Shown here piece by piece: positions 8,469 through 16,297 of a DNA stretch of 64,000 nucleotides. The DNA comes from Oscillospiraceae bacterium (lineage in GTDB: Bacteria; Bacillota; Clostridia; Oscillospirales; Oscillospiraceae): assembly GCA_910575505.1 (NCBI GenBank), contig CAJTFK010000002.1, positions 124,001 to 188,000 on the forward strand. Direction: 5' to 3'. Numbering within the stretch: position 1 is the stretch's first letter; every line of letters begins with the position of its first letter. Position numbers and translations under genes: made by a program. Under the pieces are notes generated by a model, which did no database searches, was not told where the DNA came from, and was given only the letters and a program-made list of their open reading frames with translations.

Positions 8469-10271
8469 ATGCAGAATCGCACGCATACCTGCGGAGAGCT
8501 CCGCATTGGAGACGCCGGGAAAGAAGTCCAGCTCTGCGGCTGGCTGGAAAACGTCCGGGTGGTCAGCGCCGCCCTGGCCTTCGCCGTCCTGCGGGACTTC
8601 TACGGCTCCACTCAGATCGTGGCGGAAACGGAGGAGATGGTCAGCACCTTCAAGGGCATCAACAAGGAATCTACCCTTTCCGTCCAGGGCTCCGTCCGGG
8701 AGCGGGCCAGCAAAAACCCCAAGCTCCCCACCGGCGAGATTGAAATTCTCCCCACAAGGGTGGAGGTCCTGGGCCGCTGCCGCCACAACGAGCTCCCCTT
8801 CCAGATCAACCGCAGCCGGGAGGCCGATGAGAGCCAGCGGCTGAAATACCGCTATCTGGATCTGCGGAACCCGGCGGTCAAAAGCAACATCGTCCTGCGC
8901 TGCCAGGTGGTCTCCGCTCTGCGGCGGGCCATGACGGACCACGGCTTTCTGGAAATCACCACCCCCATTCTCACCGCCTCCTCCCCCGAAGGGGCCCGGG
9001 ACTATCTGGTGCCCGCCCGGAATCACCCCGGCAAGTTCTACGCCCTGCCCCAGGCCCCTCAGCAGTTCAAGCAGCTGCTGATGACCTCCGGCTTTGACCG
9101 CTATTTCCAGATTGCCCCCTGCTTCCGGGACGAGGACGCCCGGGCGGACCGCTCCCCCGGCGAGTTCTACCAGCTGGATATGGAAATGGCCTTCGCCTCC
9201 GAGGAGGACGTATTCGCCGTTATCGAAGACGTGCTGCCCCCCATCTTTGCCAGGTACGGAACGTATAACCGGGCCAGCTCCGCTCCCTTCCAGCGCATTA
9301 CCTATCTGGATGCCATGGAGAACTTCGGCACCGACAAGCCGGATCTGCGCATTGACCTGCGGGTGAAGGACGCTCCCGCCGCCCTCTATGACTGCGGCTT
9401 CGGGCCCTTCGACACCAGGGAACGGCAGGCCTCCGAGGGCGTTCTTACCATCAAGGCCGTGGTGGTCAGCGATTTCCACGAGACTCGGAAGTTCATTGAC
9501 AAGACCCTGGCGGAGGTGGAAGTGGTCTCCGGCGGAAAGCCCTACTGGTTCCGCCTGGACGAAAACGGCGAGATCGTGGGCGGCATCGCCAAGTTCGTCC
9601 AGCCCATCAGGGATGAAGTGATCTCCGCCCTGAACCTGAAGCCCAACGACTTCGTGGCCCTGGCCGCCGGGAAGCAGACCGCCGCCTGGAAGACCGCGGG
9701 CGTGCTGGTAAAGACCCTGGGGACGGCGGTGCCGGGACACATGGACCGTGAACAGTACGCCTTCTGCTGGATTGTGGATTTCCCCATGTACGAGATCGGC
9801 GAAGAATCCGGGGAGCTGGAGTTCTGCCACAATCCGTTCTCCATGCCCAATGGCGGACTGGAACCCCTGCTGCTGGCGGAGCAGGGCAAGCTGGACCCCC
9901 TGGACATTCGGGCAGACCAGTACGACCTGGTGTGCAACGGCGTGGAACTGAGCTCCGGCGCGGTGCGGAACCATGACCCGGAGATCATGGTGAAGGCCTT
10001 TGAGCTGGTGCGGCTGGGCGAGGAGGATGTAAAGGCCAAATTTCCCGCCATGTACAATGCCTTCACCTACGGTGCGCCGCCTCATGCCGGCATCGCCCCC
10101 GGCGTGGACCGGATGGTCATGCTGCTGGCGGGCGAGGACTCCATTCGGGAGATCATCCCCTTCCCCATGAACAAGAACGCCCAGGACGTCATGATGGACG
10201 CCCCCAGCGAAGTGACTCAGAAGCAGCTGGACGAGCTCCACATCGCCCTGGTTCCGGAAGAGAAGAATTAA
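8469..10271 (+). CDS. aspS: aspartyl-tRNA synthetase
   Basis: A 600-residue class II synthetase: N-terminal OB-fold (GELRIGDAGKEVQLCGW), motif 1/2 region (KYRYLDLRNPAV, ARDYLVPARN, FDRYFQIAPCFRDEDARADR, FYQLDMEMAF), GAD insertion domain, and motif 3 (HAGIAPGVDRMVMLL). AAGGAGA (8454-8460) lies 8 bases before ATG 8469; the upstream in-frame ATG at 8460 overlaps that site. The anticodon-binding strand reads NVRVVSAALAFAVLRDFYG rather than the common RRDHGG form, indicating a divergent AspRS subgroup; whether it also charges tRNA-Asn cannot be told. It is the last gene of the T-box unit, and its 3-prime end is tandemly duplicated downstream. Confidence 0.96.
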   Translation: MQNRTHTCGELRIGDAGKEVQLCGWLENVRVVSAALAFAVLRDFYGSTQIVAETEEMVSTFKGINKESTLSVQGSVRERASKNPKLPTGEIEILPTRVEVLGRCRHNELPFQINRSREADESQRLKYRYLDLRNPAVKSNIVLRCQVVSALRRAMTDHGFLEITTPILTASSPEGARDYLVPARNHPGKFYALPQAPQQFKQLLMTSGFDRYFQIAPCFRDEDARADRSPGEFYQLDMEMAFASEEDVFAVIEDVLPPIFARYGTYNRASSAPFQRITYLDAMENFGTDKPDLRIDLRVKDAPAALYDCGFGPFDTRERQASEGVLTIKAVVVSDFHETRKFIDKTLAEVEVVSGGKPYWFRLDENGEIVGGIAKFVQPIRDEVISALNLKPNDFVALAAGKQTAAWKTAGVLVKTLGTAVPGHMDREQYAFCWIVDFPMYEIGEESGELEFCHNPFSMPNGGLEPLLLAEQGKLDPLDIRADQYDLVCNGVELSSGAVRNHDPEIMVKAFELVRLGEEDVKAKFPAMYNAFTYGAPPHAGIAPGVDRMVMLLAGEDSIREIIPFPMNKNAQDVMMDAPSEVTQKQLDELHIALVPEEKN

Positions 10272-10640
10272 TCCCGTCCATCATCCGATGCCCCCGCAAA
10301 ATCCGCAGATTTTGTGGGGAAAGGAGGAAGAGCGGAATGAGCGAGTCCTGCCTCTGCGGCAGGACGAGAGATATGGAGCATCTTCCGACGCAGACGCCCC
10401 CGGCGAAGTGACTCAGAAGCAGCTGGACGAGCTCCATATCGCCCTGGTTCCGGAAGAGAAGAATTAATCCCGTCCATCATCCGATGCCCCCGCAAAATCC
10501 GCAGATTTTGTGGGGAAAGGAGGAAGAGCGGAATGAGCGAGTCCTGCCGCAGGCGGCAGGACGAGAGATCAGGAGCTTGTTCCGGCGCGGAGGTTTCCAG
10601 CCAGGTCACTCAGAAGCAGCCGGACGGGCTCCACATCATC
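10197..10640 (+). repeat. tandem duplication of the aspS 3-prime end with hairpins
   Basis: The unit 10197-10392 (last 24 codons of aspS, its stop and about 120 bases downstream) is repeated at 10393-10588 with a period of exactly 196 bases (stop codons at 10271 and 10467). A third, decayed copy of the coding part lies at about 10603-10640 (GTCACTCAGAAGCAGC). Each full unit has a hairpin CCCGCAAAATC/GATTTTGTGGGG, an AAAGGAGG tract, and a second hairpin with stem TCCTGCC/GGCAGGA whose loop differs between copies (TCTGC against GCAGGC) while the stem is kept. The extra copies have no start and cannot encode AspRS. Confidence 0.9.
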
Positions 10641-10666
10641 TTGATGAAATCAGTAAAAATAACGCA

Positions 10667-10696
10667 GAAAGAGGAGGGCAGCGGCCCTCCTCTTTC
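10667..10696. terminator. bidirectional terminator between aspS repeats and methyltransferase
   Basis: A 13-bp stem GAAAGAGGAGGGC (10667-10679) / GCCCTCCTCTTTC (10684-10696) with a four-base loop lies between convergent genes. Confidence 0.8.
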
Positions 10697-10703
10697 CATT
10701 CTC

Positions 10704-11471
10704 TCACCGGCCCTGCCCAATGGCTCCGACATAGGCCACCGACTGATTTGCGACGGACACAAGGCCATGATGCTCGTGCCTGTCAAACAGCTCATTCAGC
10801 GCATCAATATAGTCATCATAGTCTTTGTCTCCTTTTCTCAGTGAATAGGAGCTCGAAAGGCACCTTGCAACAAAGCGGTCCCGATCAAACGTCAACGGAT
10901 GATCGAAGGACATGGACACATACTGACCGTCAAAAAAGCTTCTGATTTTCGGGTCATCCTGTTTGGTCCCGCCGCTGAAGCCCTTGAAGCCGGGACAGTA
11001 AGCCGTATGGAGGCGGAACAACTCCTGATTCAGCAAATCCGAACCGTCCCGGGCATTCCATATCAAAAATACGGTCCCGCCGTCCTTGAGAATCCGCAGA
11101 CATTCCTCTTTGAACCGCTTTCCATCAAACCAATGAAAGGCCTGGGCAGCTGTAACAAAATCCGCGGTGCCGTCCGCAAGGGACGTATGCTCGGCGGTCC
11201 CTGTGACGGAGTGGAATTTTTCATATCCCCGCAGCTCCTCTTCCGCCGTACGGCGCATGTCGTCGTTGGGCTCCACACAGCATACCACGCTGCCCCGGTC
11301 AAGCAAATGTCTGGCAAATTTTCCGGTTCCAGACCCGATATCCGCAATCACAGAGGCGTCTGACACCCCATACTCACGATACATGCAGTCAATCAGAGCC
11401 GCGGCGTAATCCGGCCTACCCGCCGTATAATCCTCCGCCCGGCCGTCAAATTTTCTGATAACAGGTTTCAA
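10704..11471 (-). CDS. class I SAM-dependent methyltransferase
   Basis: Motif I is ADIGSGTGKFARHL at about residues 43-56, followed by VVCCVEPNDDMR (motif II acidic residue) and GTADFVTAAQAFHWFD (motif post-II), typical of Methyltransf_11/25-type enzymes acting on small molecules; the substrate is unknown. The frame stays open to 11591, but a TTG at 11471 is preferred as the start because GGGAGGA lies 6 bases upstream and the protein then starts LKPVIRKFDGRAEDYTAG like relatives, giving 255 residues. It stands alone, convergent with aspS. Confidence 0.8.
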   Translation of the reverse strand: MKPVIRKFDGRAEDYTAGRPDYAAALIDCMYREYGVSDASVIADIGSGTGKFARHLLDRGSVVCCVEPNDDMRRTAEEELRGYEKFHSVTGTAEHTSLADGTADFVTAAQAFHWFDGKRFKEECLRILKDGGTVFLIWNARDGSDLLNQELFRLHTAYCPGFKGFSGGTKQDDPKIRSFFDGQYVSMSFDHPLTFDRDRFVARCLSSSYSLRKGDKDYDDYIDALNELFDRHEHHGLVSVANQSVAYVGAIGQGR

Positions 11472-11635
11472 ATCAGTCCTCCCGCTGCTGTCATTTCCGC
11501 CGGAACAAGCCGGACCTGGTGAGCAAAGTATACCACCGGCACGGACATCTTTCAATCCCCCGCTGAAACGAGCGGGTGTCCGGTCTCTCATTCTATAATA
11601 GGACCGTGATGCAGGGGCCGCCGCTCCCTTCTTTT

Positions 11636-12307
11636 TCAGGGTTCAATCCTTTCAGCCCTCAGCCGATCCCGGATCTCCTTCTCTAAAGCCCTCAAATCCT
11701 CATCACACAGCACCGGCAGAAAGTCCGCCAGCTCCTCAGCGGAAATGTCCCACCAGCGAAGCTCCAGCAGCAGCGCCGTCAGCTCCGGAGAAAACCGGTG
11801 CCTGATAAACCGGGCCGGGTTGCCGCCCACCAGGGTATAGGGCTCCACATCTCTTGTCACTACGGAATAAGCCGCCACGATGGCCCCGTCCCCGATGTGA
11901 ACCCCCGGCATGACAACGCTCTCCCGGCCCAGCCACACATCGTTTCCAACCACCGTATCCCCCTTGAAGGGGAGCTGAGACAGGTGGGGCGGCGTCCGCT
12001 CCTCCCACAGTCCACCAAAGACGTTGAAGGGGTAGACCGTGGCGCTGCCCAAGCGGTGATTGGCACTGCCCATGATAAACTTCACGCCGCTGGCAATGGA
12101 ACAGAATTTGCCAATCATCAGATGGTCGCCGAATTCCGGCCAGTTGAACAGTACGTTGTTCTGCTCGAAGCCCTCAGGGTCCACAGGGTCGTCGTAATAG
12201 GTGTAATCCCCCACGGAGATATTGGGGGCGGTGATGACATTTTTCAAAAAGCATGACGTGTGATATTCATTGGGAAACACCACGTCAGGGCTGGGAATTT
12301 GATACAT
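11636..12307 (-). CDS. Vat-type xenobiotic O-acetyltransferase
   Basis: The 223-residue protein is a left-handed beta-helix (hexapeptide) acetyltransferase. Sequence blocks closely match the Vat family that acetylates streptogramin A: GDYTYYDD, IGKFCSIASGVKFIMG, ANHRLGSATVYPFNVFGG, GNDVWLGRESVVMPGV, IGDGAIVAAYSVVTRDV, GGNPARFIR and the helical tail with LRWWD. H84 in ANHR is the catalytic histidine position. AAGGAGG (spacing about 6) precedes the ATG. Close chromosomal relatives in many gut Firmicutes have no proven drug activity, so the substrate could be another hydroxyl compound. It is not next to other resistance genes. Confidence 0.85.
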   Translation of the reverse strand: MYQIPSPDVVFPNEYHTSCFLKNVITAPNISVGDYTYYDDPVDPEGFEQNNVLFNWPEFGDHLMIGKFCSIASGVKFIMGSANHRLGSATVYPFNVFGGLWEERTPPHLSQLPFKGDTVVGNDVWLGRESVVMPGVHIGDGAIVAAYSVVTRDVEPYTLVGGNPARFIRHRFSPELTALLLELRWWDISAEELADFLPVLCDEDLRALEKEIRDRLRAERIEP

Positions 12308-12641
12308 ACTCGTTCCTCCTTACAATGTTCAGCAATTCACCTCCTTCAAGGGGCCCTTCACAGTGGCCACGGCCTTCTTTTTCCGCAATTCGCGCATATT
12401 CATCATCCTTTTCCGGCTTTTCCAATCTTTTTGGCTCTTTTGGCTTTTTTCCTTTTTAGAGATACCGGGTGATTGCTCACAGTCTGCCGTCCGCACAGCT
12501 TTTTACCGGACAGCAGCTTTGCCAGCGTTCAACTGTGCTGACTATAACATGCCAAAGAGGGAAAAGCAAGCCTTCCCCTGGTCAGGAAGCTGTGTTATAA
12601 TGCTTTTATCCACCAAAAAACCTCATGGAGGAATTCAGAGA
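12308..12641. other. intergenic region between vat-like and nagZ-like genes
   Basis: Divergent spacer. On the minus strand, an A-rich open frame without a start (reading EKDDEYARIAEKEGRG, stops at about 12446 and 12284) overlaps the vat start and may be a gene relic. Near the plus-strand gene, a TATAAT at 12596-12601 with a poor TTCCCC at 12573-12578 (17-base spacer) is the likely promoter. Confidence 0.4.
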
Positions 12642-13880
12642 ATGAAACGAACGCTGGCCCTGCTCCTGATACTGGCGCTGCTCTCCGGCTGCGGAGGCGG
12701 AACCATTCCGCCCCCGCCGGAGAACAGCGTGTCCGACCCCGGTTCCCTCTCCGCTCCGCCGGACGATGAAGCAGGCAAACCGGAGGAACCGAAGGAACCG
12801 GAAAAACCCGCCGACCCTGTGGAGGTTCTTTTGAAGGAACTGTCCCTGGAGGAAAAGGTGGGACAGCTCTTTTTCGCCCGCTGTCCGGCGGAAAACGCTG
12901 TGAAGGACCTCACCGATTACCATCTGGGCGGTTTCCTCCTCTTCAGCCAGGACACCAGAGACAAAACCGCCAGCGATCTGATTCAAACCATTGCCGGTTA
13001 TCAGCAGGCGGCGGCAGAGGACACGGGCATCCCCCTGCTGATTGGCGTGGACGAGGAGGGGAAAACCGTCGTCCGCATCAGCTCCAATCCCCATCTGCGG
13101 GACAAAAAATTCTCCAATCCCAAAAAACTCTGGGAGGCGGGGATGGAGGCCATCGACAGCGAGACCCGGGAAAAGTCCCTGCTTCTAAAAGCCTTGGGCA
13201 TCAACGTCAATCTCGCCCCGGTGGCGGACGTGTCCACCAATCCCAGCGACTTCATGTATGACCGGACCACCGGCAGAGACGCGGAGACCGCCGGGCTCTA
13301 TGTCGCCCGGGTGGTGGACATGCATTCCCGCTATGGCCTGGGCAGCGTTTTAAAGCACTTCCCCGGCTACGGGAACAACAAGGACACCCACACCGGCATC
13401 GCCGTGGACGAGCGGCCCCTGGAGACCTTCCGGACCCAGGACTTTCTCCCCTTCCAGGCGGGCATGGAGGCCGGGATTCAGGCCGGCCTGCCCCCTGCCG
13501 TGCTGGTGAGCCACAACATCGTCAGCTGCATGGACGCGGCGCTGCCCGCCTCCCTGTCCCCGGAGGTCCACCGGATTCTCCGGGAGGATCTGGGCTTTGA
13601 GGGCGTGGTCATGACCGACGATCTGGCTATGGACGCGGTGGAAACCTATGCCGAAGACGGCTCCGCGGCAGTCATGGCCCTGGTGGCGGGAAACGACCTT
13701 CTGATTACCTCCGATTACAAGTCCCAGATTCCCAGCGTCATCGACGCGGTGGGCCTTGGGACTCTGGACGAGGCGGTCATCGACGCCGCCTGCGCCCGGG
13801 TCCTTCGCTGGAAGCTGGAGCTGGGCCTGCTGGCGCCAGAGGAACCCCTCTCCCCCAGCCTTTCTGCCGCGCCTTATTAA
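12642..13880 (+). CDS. GH3 beta-N-acetylhexosaminidase lipoprotein (NagZ-like)
   Basis: TGGAGG (12626-12631) and ATG 12642 give a 412-residue lipoprotein: signal peptide MKRTLALLLILALLSGC with lipobox cysteine at residue 17, then a Pro/Glu linker (about 20-60) that spans the wall, then the GH3 TIM barrel. Signatures are EKVGQLFF, the KHFPGYGNNKDTH loop (residues 238-250) that holds the general acid His/Asp dyad of NagZ, and VVMTDDLAMDAV with the nucleophile D326. The family removes N-acetylglucosamine from muropeptides or other glycans, here on the outer face of the membrane. No transporter or other recycling gene is adjacent. Confidence 0.9.
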   Translation: MKRTLALLLILALLSGCGGGTIPPPPENSVSDPGSLSAPPDDEAGKPEEPKEPEKPADPVEVLLKELSLEEKVGQLFFARCPAENAVKDLTDYHLGGFLLFSQDTRDKTASDLIQTIAGYQQAAAEDTGIPLLIGVDEEGKTVVRISSNPHLRDKKFSNPKKLWEAGMEAIDSETREKSLLLKALGINVNLAPVADVSTNPSDFMYDRTTGRDAETAGLYVARVVDMHSRYGLGSVLKHFPGYGNNKDTHTGIAVDERPLETFRTQDFLPFQAGMEAGIQAGLPPAVLVSHNIVSCMDAALPASLSPEVHRILREDLGFEGVVMTDDLAMDAVETYAEDGSAAVMALVAGNDLLITSDYKSQIPSVIDAVGLGTLDEAVIDAACARVLRWKLELGLLAPEEPLSPSLSAAPY

Positions 13881-14039
13881 GAACCTGTTTACAACGATTG
13901 AACACCGTCTAAGCGGTCTTTTTCCCTCCGTACCGTGTCGGTTTCCCTTGCTATCCATCAGGATTGCCGCAAAAATGTTCCTTGTTCGGCAGGAAGAATT
14001 TTCTCTCTTCCAGCATGTCCCGGCTATGAATACAGGTTC
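13881..14039. repeat. 160-bp dispersed repeat with terminal inverted ends, copy 1
   Basis: Starts GAACCTGTTTAC and ends GAATACAGGTTC (14028-14039), imperfect terminal inverted repeats. The inside (CGGTCTTTTTCCCTCCGTAC, GGTTTCCCTTGC, CATCAGGATTGCCGC) matches the element at 56274-56440. It has no coding capacity. It starts one base after the nagZ-like stop codon. Its form fits a MITE-like element. Confidence 0.75.
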
Positions 14040-14274
14040 TAAGCCGCATCTGAGGCCCTTCAGCCATTATTAAAACGGGTGACCGCCGCAGAGGCCGGAC
14101 TCTTTTCCGATCAGTTTGACGTCTGCCGTGAATCAAATCTGCAACCAGGCGGCTGTACCTCCTTCGTCATCATCAAATGTATTTTGTAAAGGGTGAGATG
14201 CTGCATATCACCTATGTCGATGCTATACTTTACCCATATTAATTTGACAACTCAGGAGCTATGAAGAAAGCATT

Positions 14275-14769
14275 ATGGGCAAAAAAGATATGTATGAAAA
14301 TATATTGTTTGGATATTCTTTGTTACCAGCATATGGGCGGTACGGAGAAGATGACGGCGGTTTTTCGATTTCAGTATACACAGATGGAAGATTCATCTAT
14401 AAAACCTATATTTTTGACCAAATCGATCAGACAGAAACCGAATATAAACTATCAAGCGCTTCAGTTTCTGCGTTGAAAGCACTCATGGCAAAGCATAGGA
14501 AGGTCATTGATGCTTTTGACAGCCACCTTAGTAATGGCTCACGTGATGGATATGGCAATTTCTTCGTTTTTAATGGAAAACAGGTCACTACATGGAATAT
14601 TTGTTATACAAATCCTATTCTTTCCCTTTTCAGCAAAGAATTTCGTCCTGTTGTGAAACAAGAGAATAAAATACTCTCGATTTTCTATGCAGCATCGAAA
14701 ATCCTGAAAAATGACAATATAGACCTGAAACTCAACGAGGTATGTTTTCGCGCAGAAGACGGCTTTTGA
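14275..14769 (+). CDS. hypothetical protein in AT-rich segment
   Basis: The 164-residue frame (MGKKDMYENILFGYSLLPAY) has clearly lower GC and different codon use from its neighbours, suggesting recent transfer. AAGAAAG lies 6 bases before ATG 14275. The sequence is soluble, with a run of basic and aromatic residues; no signal peptide, no membrane segment and no family recognised. The preceding 230 bases (14040-14274) hold no gene; a TATACT at about 14223 may be a -10 element. The gene ends 105 bases before the next start. Possibly an immunity or phage-derived protein, but there is no positive evidence. Confidence 0.55.
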   Translation: MGKKDMYENILFGYSLLPAYGRYGEDDGGFSISVYTDGRFIYKTYIFDQIDQTETEYKLSSASVSALKALMAKHRKVIDAFDSHLSNGSRDGYGNFFVFNGKQVTTWNICYTNPILSLFSKEFRPVVKQENKILSIFYAASKILKNDNIDLKLNEVCFRAEDGF

Positions 14770-14873
14770 AAGACTGTAATAGGAACGATTCCAGCCTGTC
14801 TGGGAAATTTCTTTTTAAGAAATTCTCTCTTGATAAATGGTCTTTTTCAGAGGAAACAGAAAGGGGTCATCAT

Positions 14874-15779
14874 ATGAAGCGAATCTGTATGAAGCGACTG
14901 CGCACATGCTCCCTGCTCCTGCTGGCGGTGCTGCTACTGACGCTTACCGTCTTCGCTGACTCCGGCCCCAAGCCCATGATCTATGTCTGGGTGGAAAACG
15001 GACCGGAAGAACCCTATTACATGGACCTGCTGGAGGAAGACCCTTATAACGCCTATTTTTTTGACCCGGGCCGTCGCGTCTGGGGCTACTCGGAAGAATA
15101 TGAAGCCGGTCTGGATCAGGACCTGATGGACGGCCTGCTGGCTGCTGTCCCGGAAGGCTGGCATTCCTGTTCGCTTCAGGGGACCCGCGGTGGGCTCATG
15201 TACGCTGACCTGGATGGGAGCCGCTCCCGGGAGGAAGGTCTGCACCGTTTTGTCTCTCACGGCGTGCCGGAGACCTTCCGGGTCCTGGCCGTTACACAGT
15301 CCGGTAAAATCTTCTGCTCGGAGCCCCTCACCCGCCATGCCTTCCAGTCCTCCGTCACCCTGGACTGGTCCGCCGGAACCGTCTCCATGGCCCCGGTCTG
15401 GCAGCGCTATGTATTGCAGTTCCTGGCCACCTTTGTTCCCACCATTCTCATTGAGGGCGTTTTTCTATGGCTGCTGGGCCTCTGGTCCCGGCGGAATGTT
15501 CTGGTCTTCCTGCTGGTGAACCTGCTGACACAGGGGGGCCTGTCCCTGTGGTTCAGCATCGAGGCCACCCGCTACGCCATTGGCTATTGGTACTTCTGGA
15601 CGCTGATTCCGGCGGAAATTGCCGTTCTGGCGGTGGAAATCATCCTCTACCGCCGCTTCTTACAGGAACCCTCCAACGGGCGGGCCGTCACCTACGCCGT
15701 TACGGCCAACCTGGCCTCGGCCATTCTGGGCTTTTTCCTGGCGGAACCGGTGTGGGAATTCATGGTGGTTCATTTTTAA
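14874..15779 (+). CDS. hypothetical membrane protein with signal peptide
   Basis: AAAGGGG (about 14861) precedes ATG 14874, giving 301 residues. Residues 1-27 are a signal peptide (RTCSLLLLAVLLLTLTVFAD), residues about 28-165 an extracytoplasmic domain with many acidic residues (YVWVENGPEEPYYMDLLEED), and the last 120 residues hold four hydrophobic helices (LQFLATFVPTILIEGVFLWL, VLVFLLVNLLTQGGLSLWF, TLIPAEIAVLAVEIILY, NLASAILGFFLAEPV). Similar layouts occur in uncharacterised Firmicutes membrane proteins. Function unknown. It is followed 20 bases later by the next hypothetical gene. Confidence 0.75.
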   Translation: MKRICMKRLRTCSLLLLAVLLLTLTVFADSGPKPMIYVWVENGPEEPYYMDLLEEDPYNAYFFDPGRRVWGYSEEYEAGLDQDLMDGLLAAVPEGWHSCSLQGTRGGLMYADLDGSRSREEGLHRFVSHGVPETFRVLAVTQSGKIFCSEPLTRHAFQSSVTLDWSAGTVSMAPVWQRYVLQFLATFVPTILIEGVFLWLLGLWSRRNVLVFLLVNLLTQGGLSLWFSIEATRYAIGYWYFWTLIPAEIAVLAVEIILYRRFLQEPSNGRAVTYAVTANLASAILGFFLAEPVWEFMVVHF

Positions 15780-15799
15780 CAGATCGAAAGGATGATTTT

Positions 15800-16273
15800 A
15801 TGGAATACTCAGGAGATTTCCGCACTGCAATCCGGGGCCCGGCGCTGACGATCCAGCGGCTGCCGGGGCTGCCGAAAAAATGGTTTGCCTCTCTGCCGAA
15901 GGAACAGCAGACCCCAAGAGCCAAACGGGAGCGGAACGTGTTGATCGACGGCATGAAGGACGCCGCGGACATCTGCGGCCGCTGGTGGGGGACGGCAAAA
16001 ACAAGCTGGTGGGATATTACCACCATTCCCCTGGTCTACCTGGACTATCTGGAATATATGGCGAAAGCCTTCCCGAAACTGGAAATCGCGGTAGTTGTCA
16101 GCGTCAAAGACCGAAGCACCGGCCAAACCCACGAACGCTCCTACTACTCCCGGCCCGGCGAAACGACCCTGTATCCGGACCAGCTGGAGGAAATACCCCC
16201 CATCAACAAAGTCCCCGGCCATCCGTTCTGGGATTTTCCACCGGAGGCTATGGAATGGATTCGCTTTCGATAA
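15800..16273 (+). CDS. hypothetical protein
   Basis: GAAAGGA lies 7 bases before ATG 15800. The 157-residue protein is soluble, with a basic N-terminal half (LPKKWFASLPKEQQTPRAKR), a Trp-rich stretch (GRWWGTAKTSWWDITTI) and a proline-rich end (EEIPPINKVPGHPFWDFPPE). No known domain recognised. Its spacing suggests it is co-transcribed with the membrane protein before it and alaX after it. Confidence 0.6.
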   Translation: MEYSGDFRTAIRGPALTIQRLPGLPKKWFASLPKEQQTPRAKRERNVLIDGMKDAADICGRWWGTAKTSWWDITTIPLVYLDYLEYMAKAFPKLEIAVVVSVKDRSTGQTHERSYYSRPGETTLYPDQLEEIPPINKVPGHPFWDFPPEAMEWIRFR

Positions 16274-16297
16274 ATCCGGAAAGGACATAGATTGACC

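Noticed and set aside
8430..10241. 603-codon open frame antisense to aspS, and similar long antisense frames opposite the purine permease, gyrA, gyrB, glyS, LTA-synthase-like, nadE and alpha-galactosidase genes
   Set aside because: They mirror the third-position GC bias of real genes, show no family patterns and lack ribosome sites.
12253..12459. short frames in the vat-nagZ spacer
   Set aside because: No start with ribosome site; at best a relic on the minus strand, noted under the spacer.
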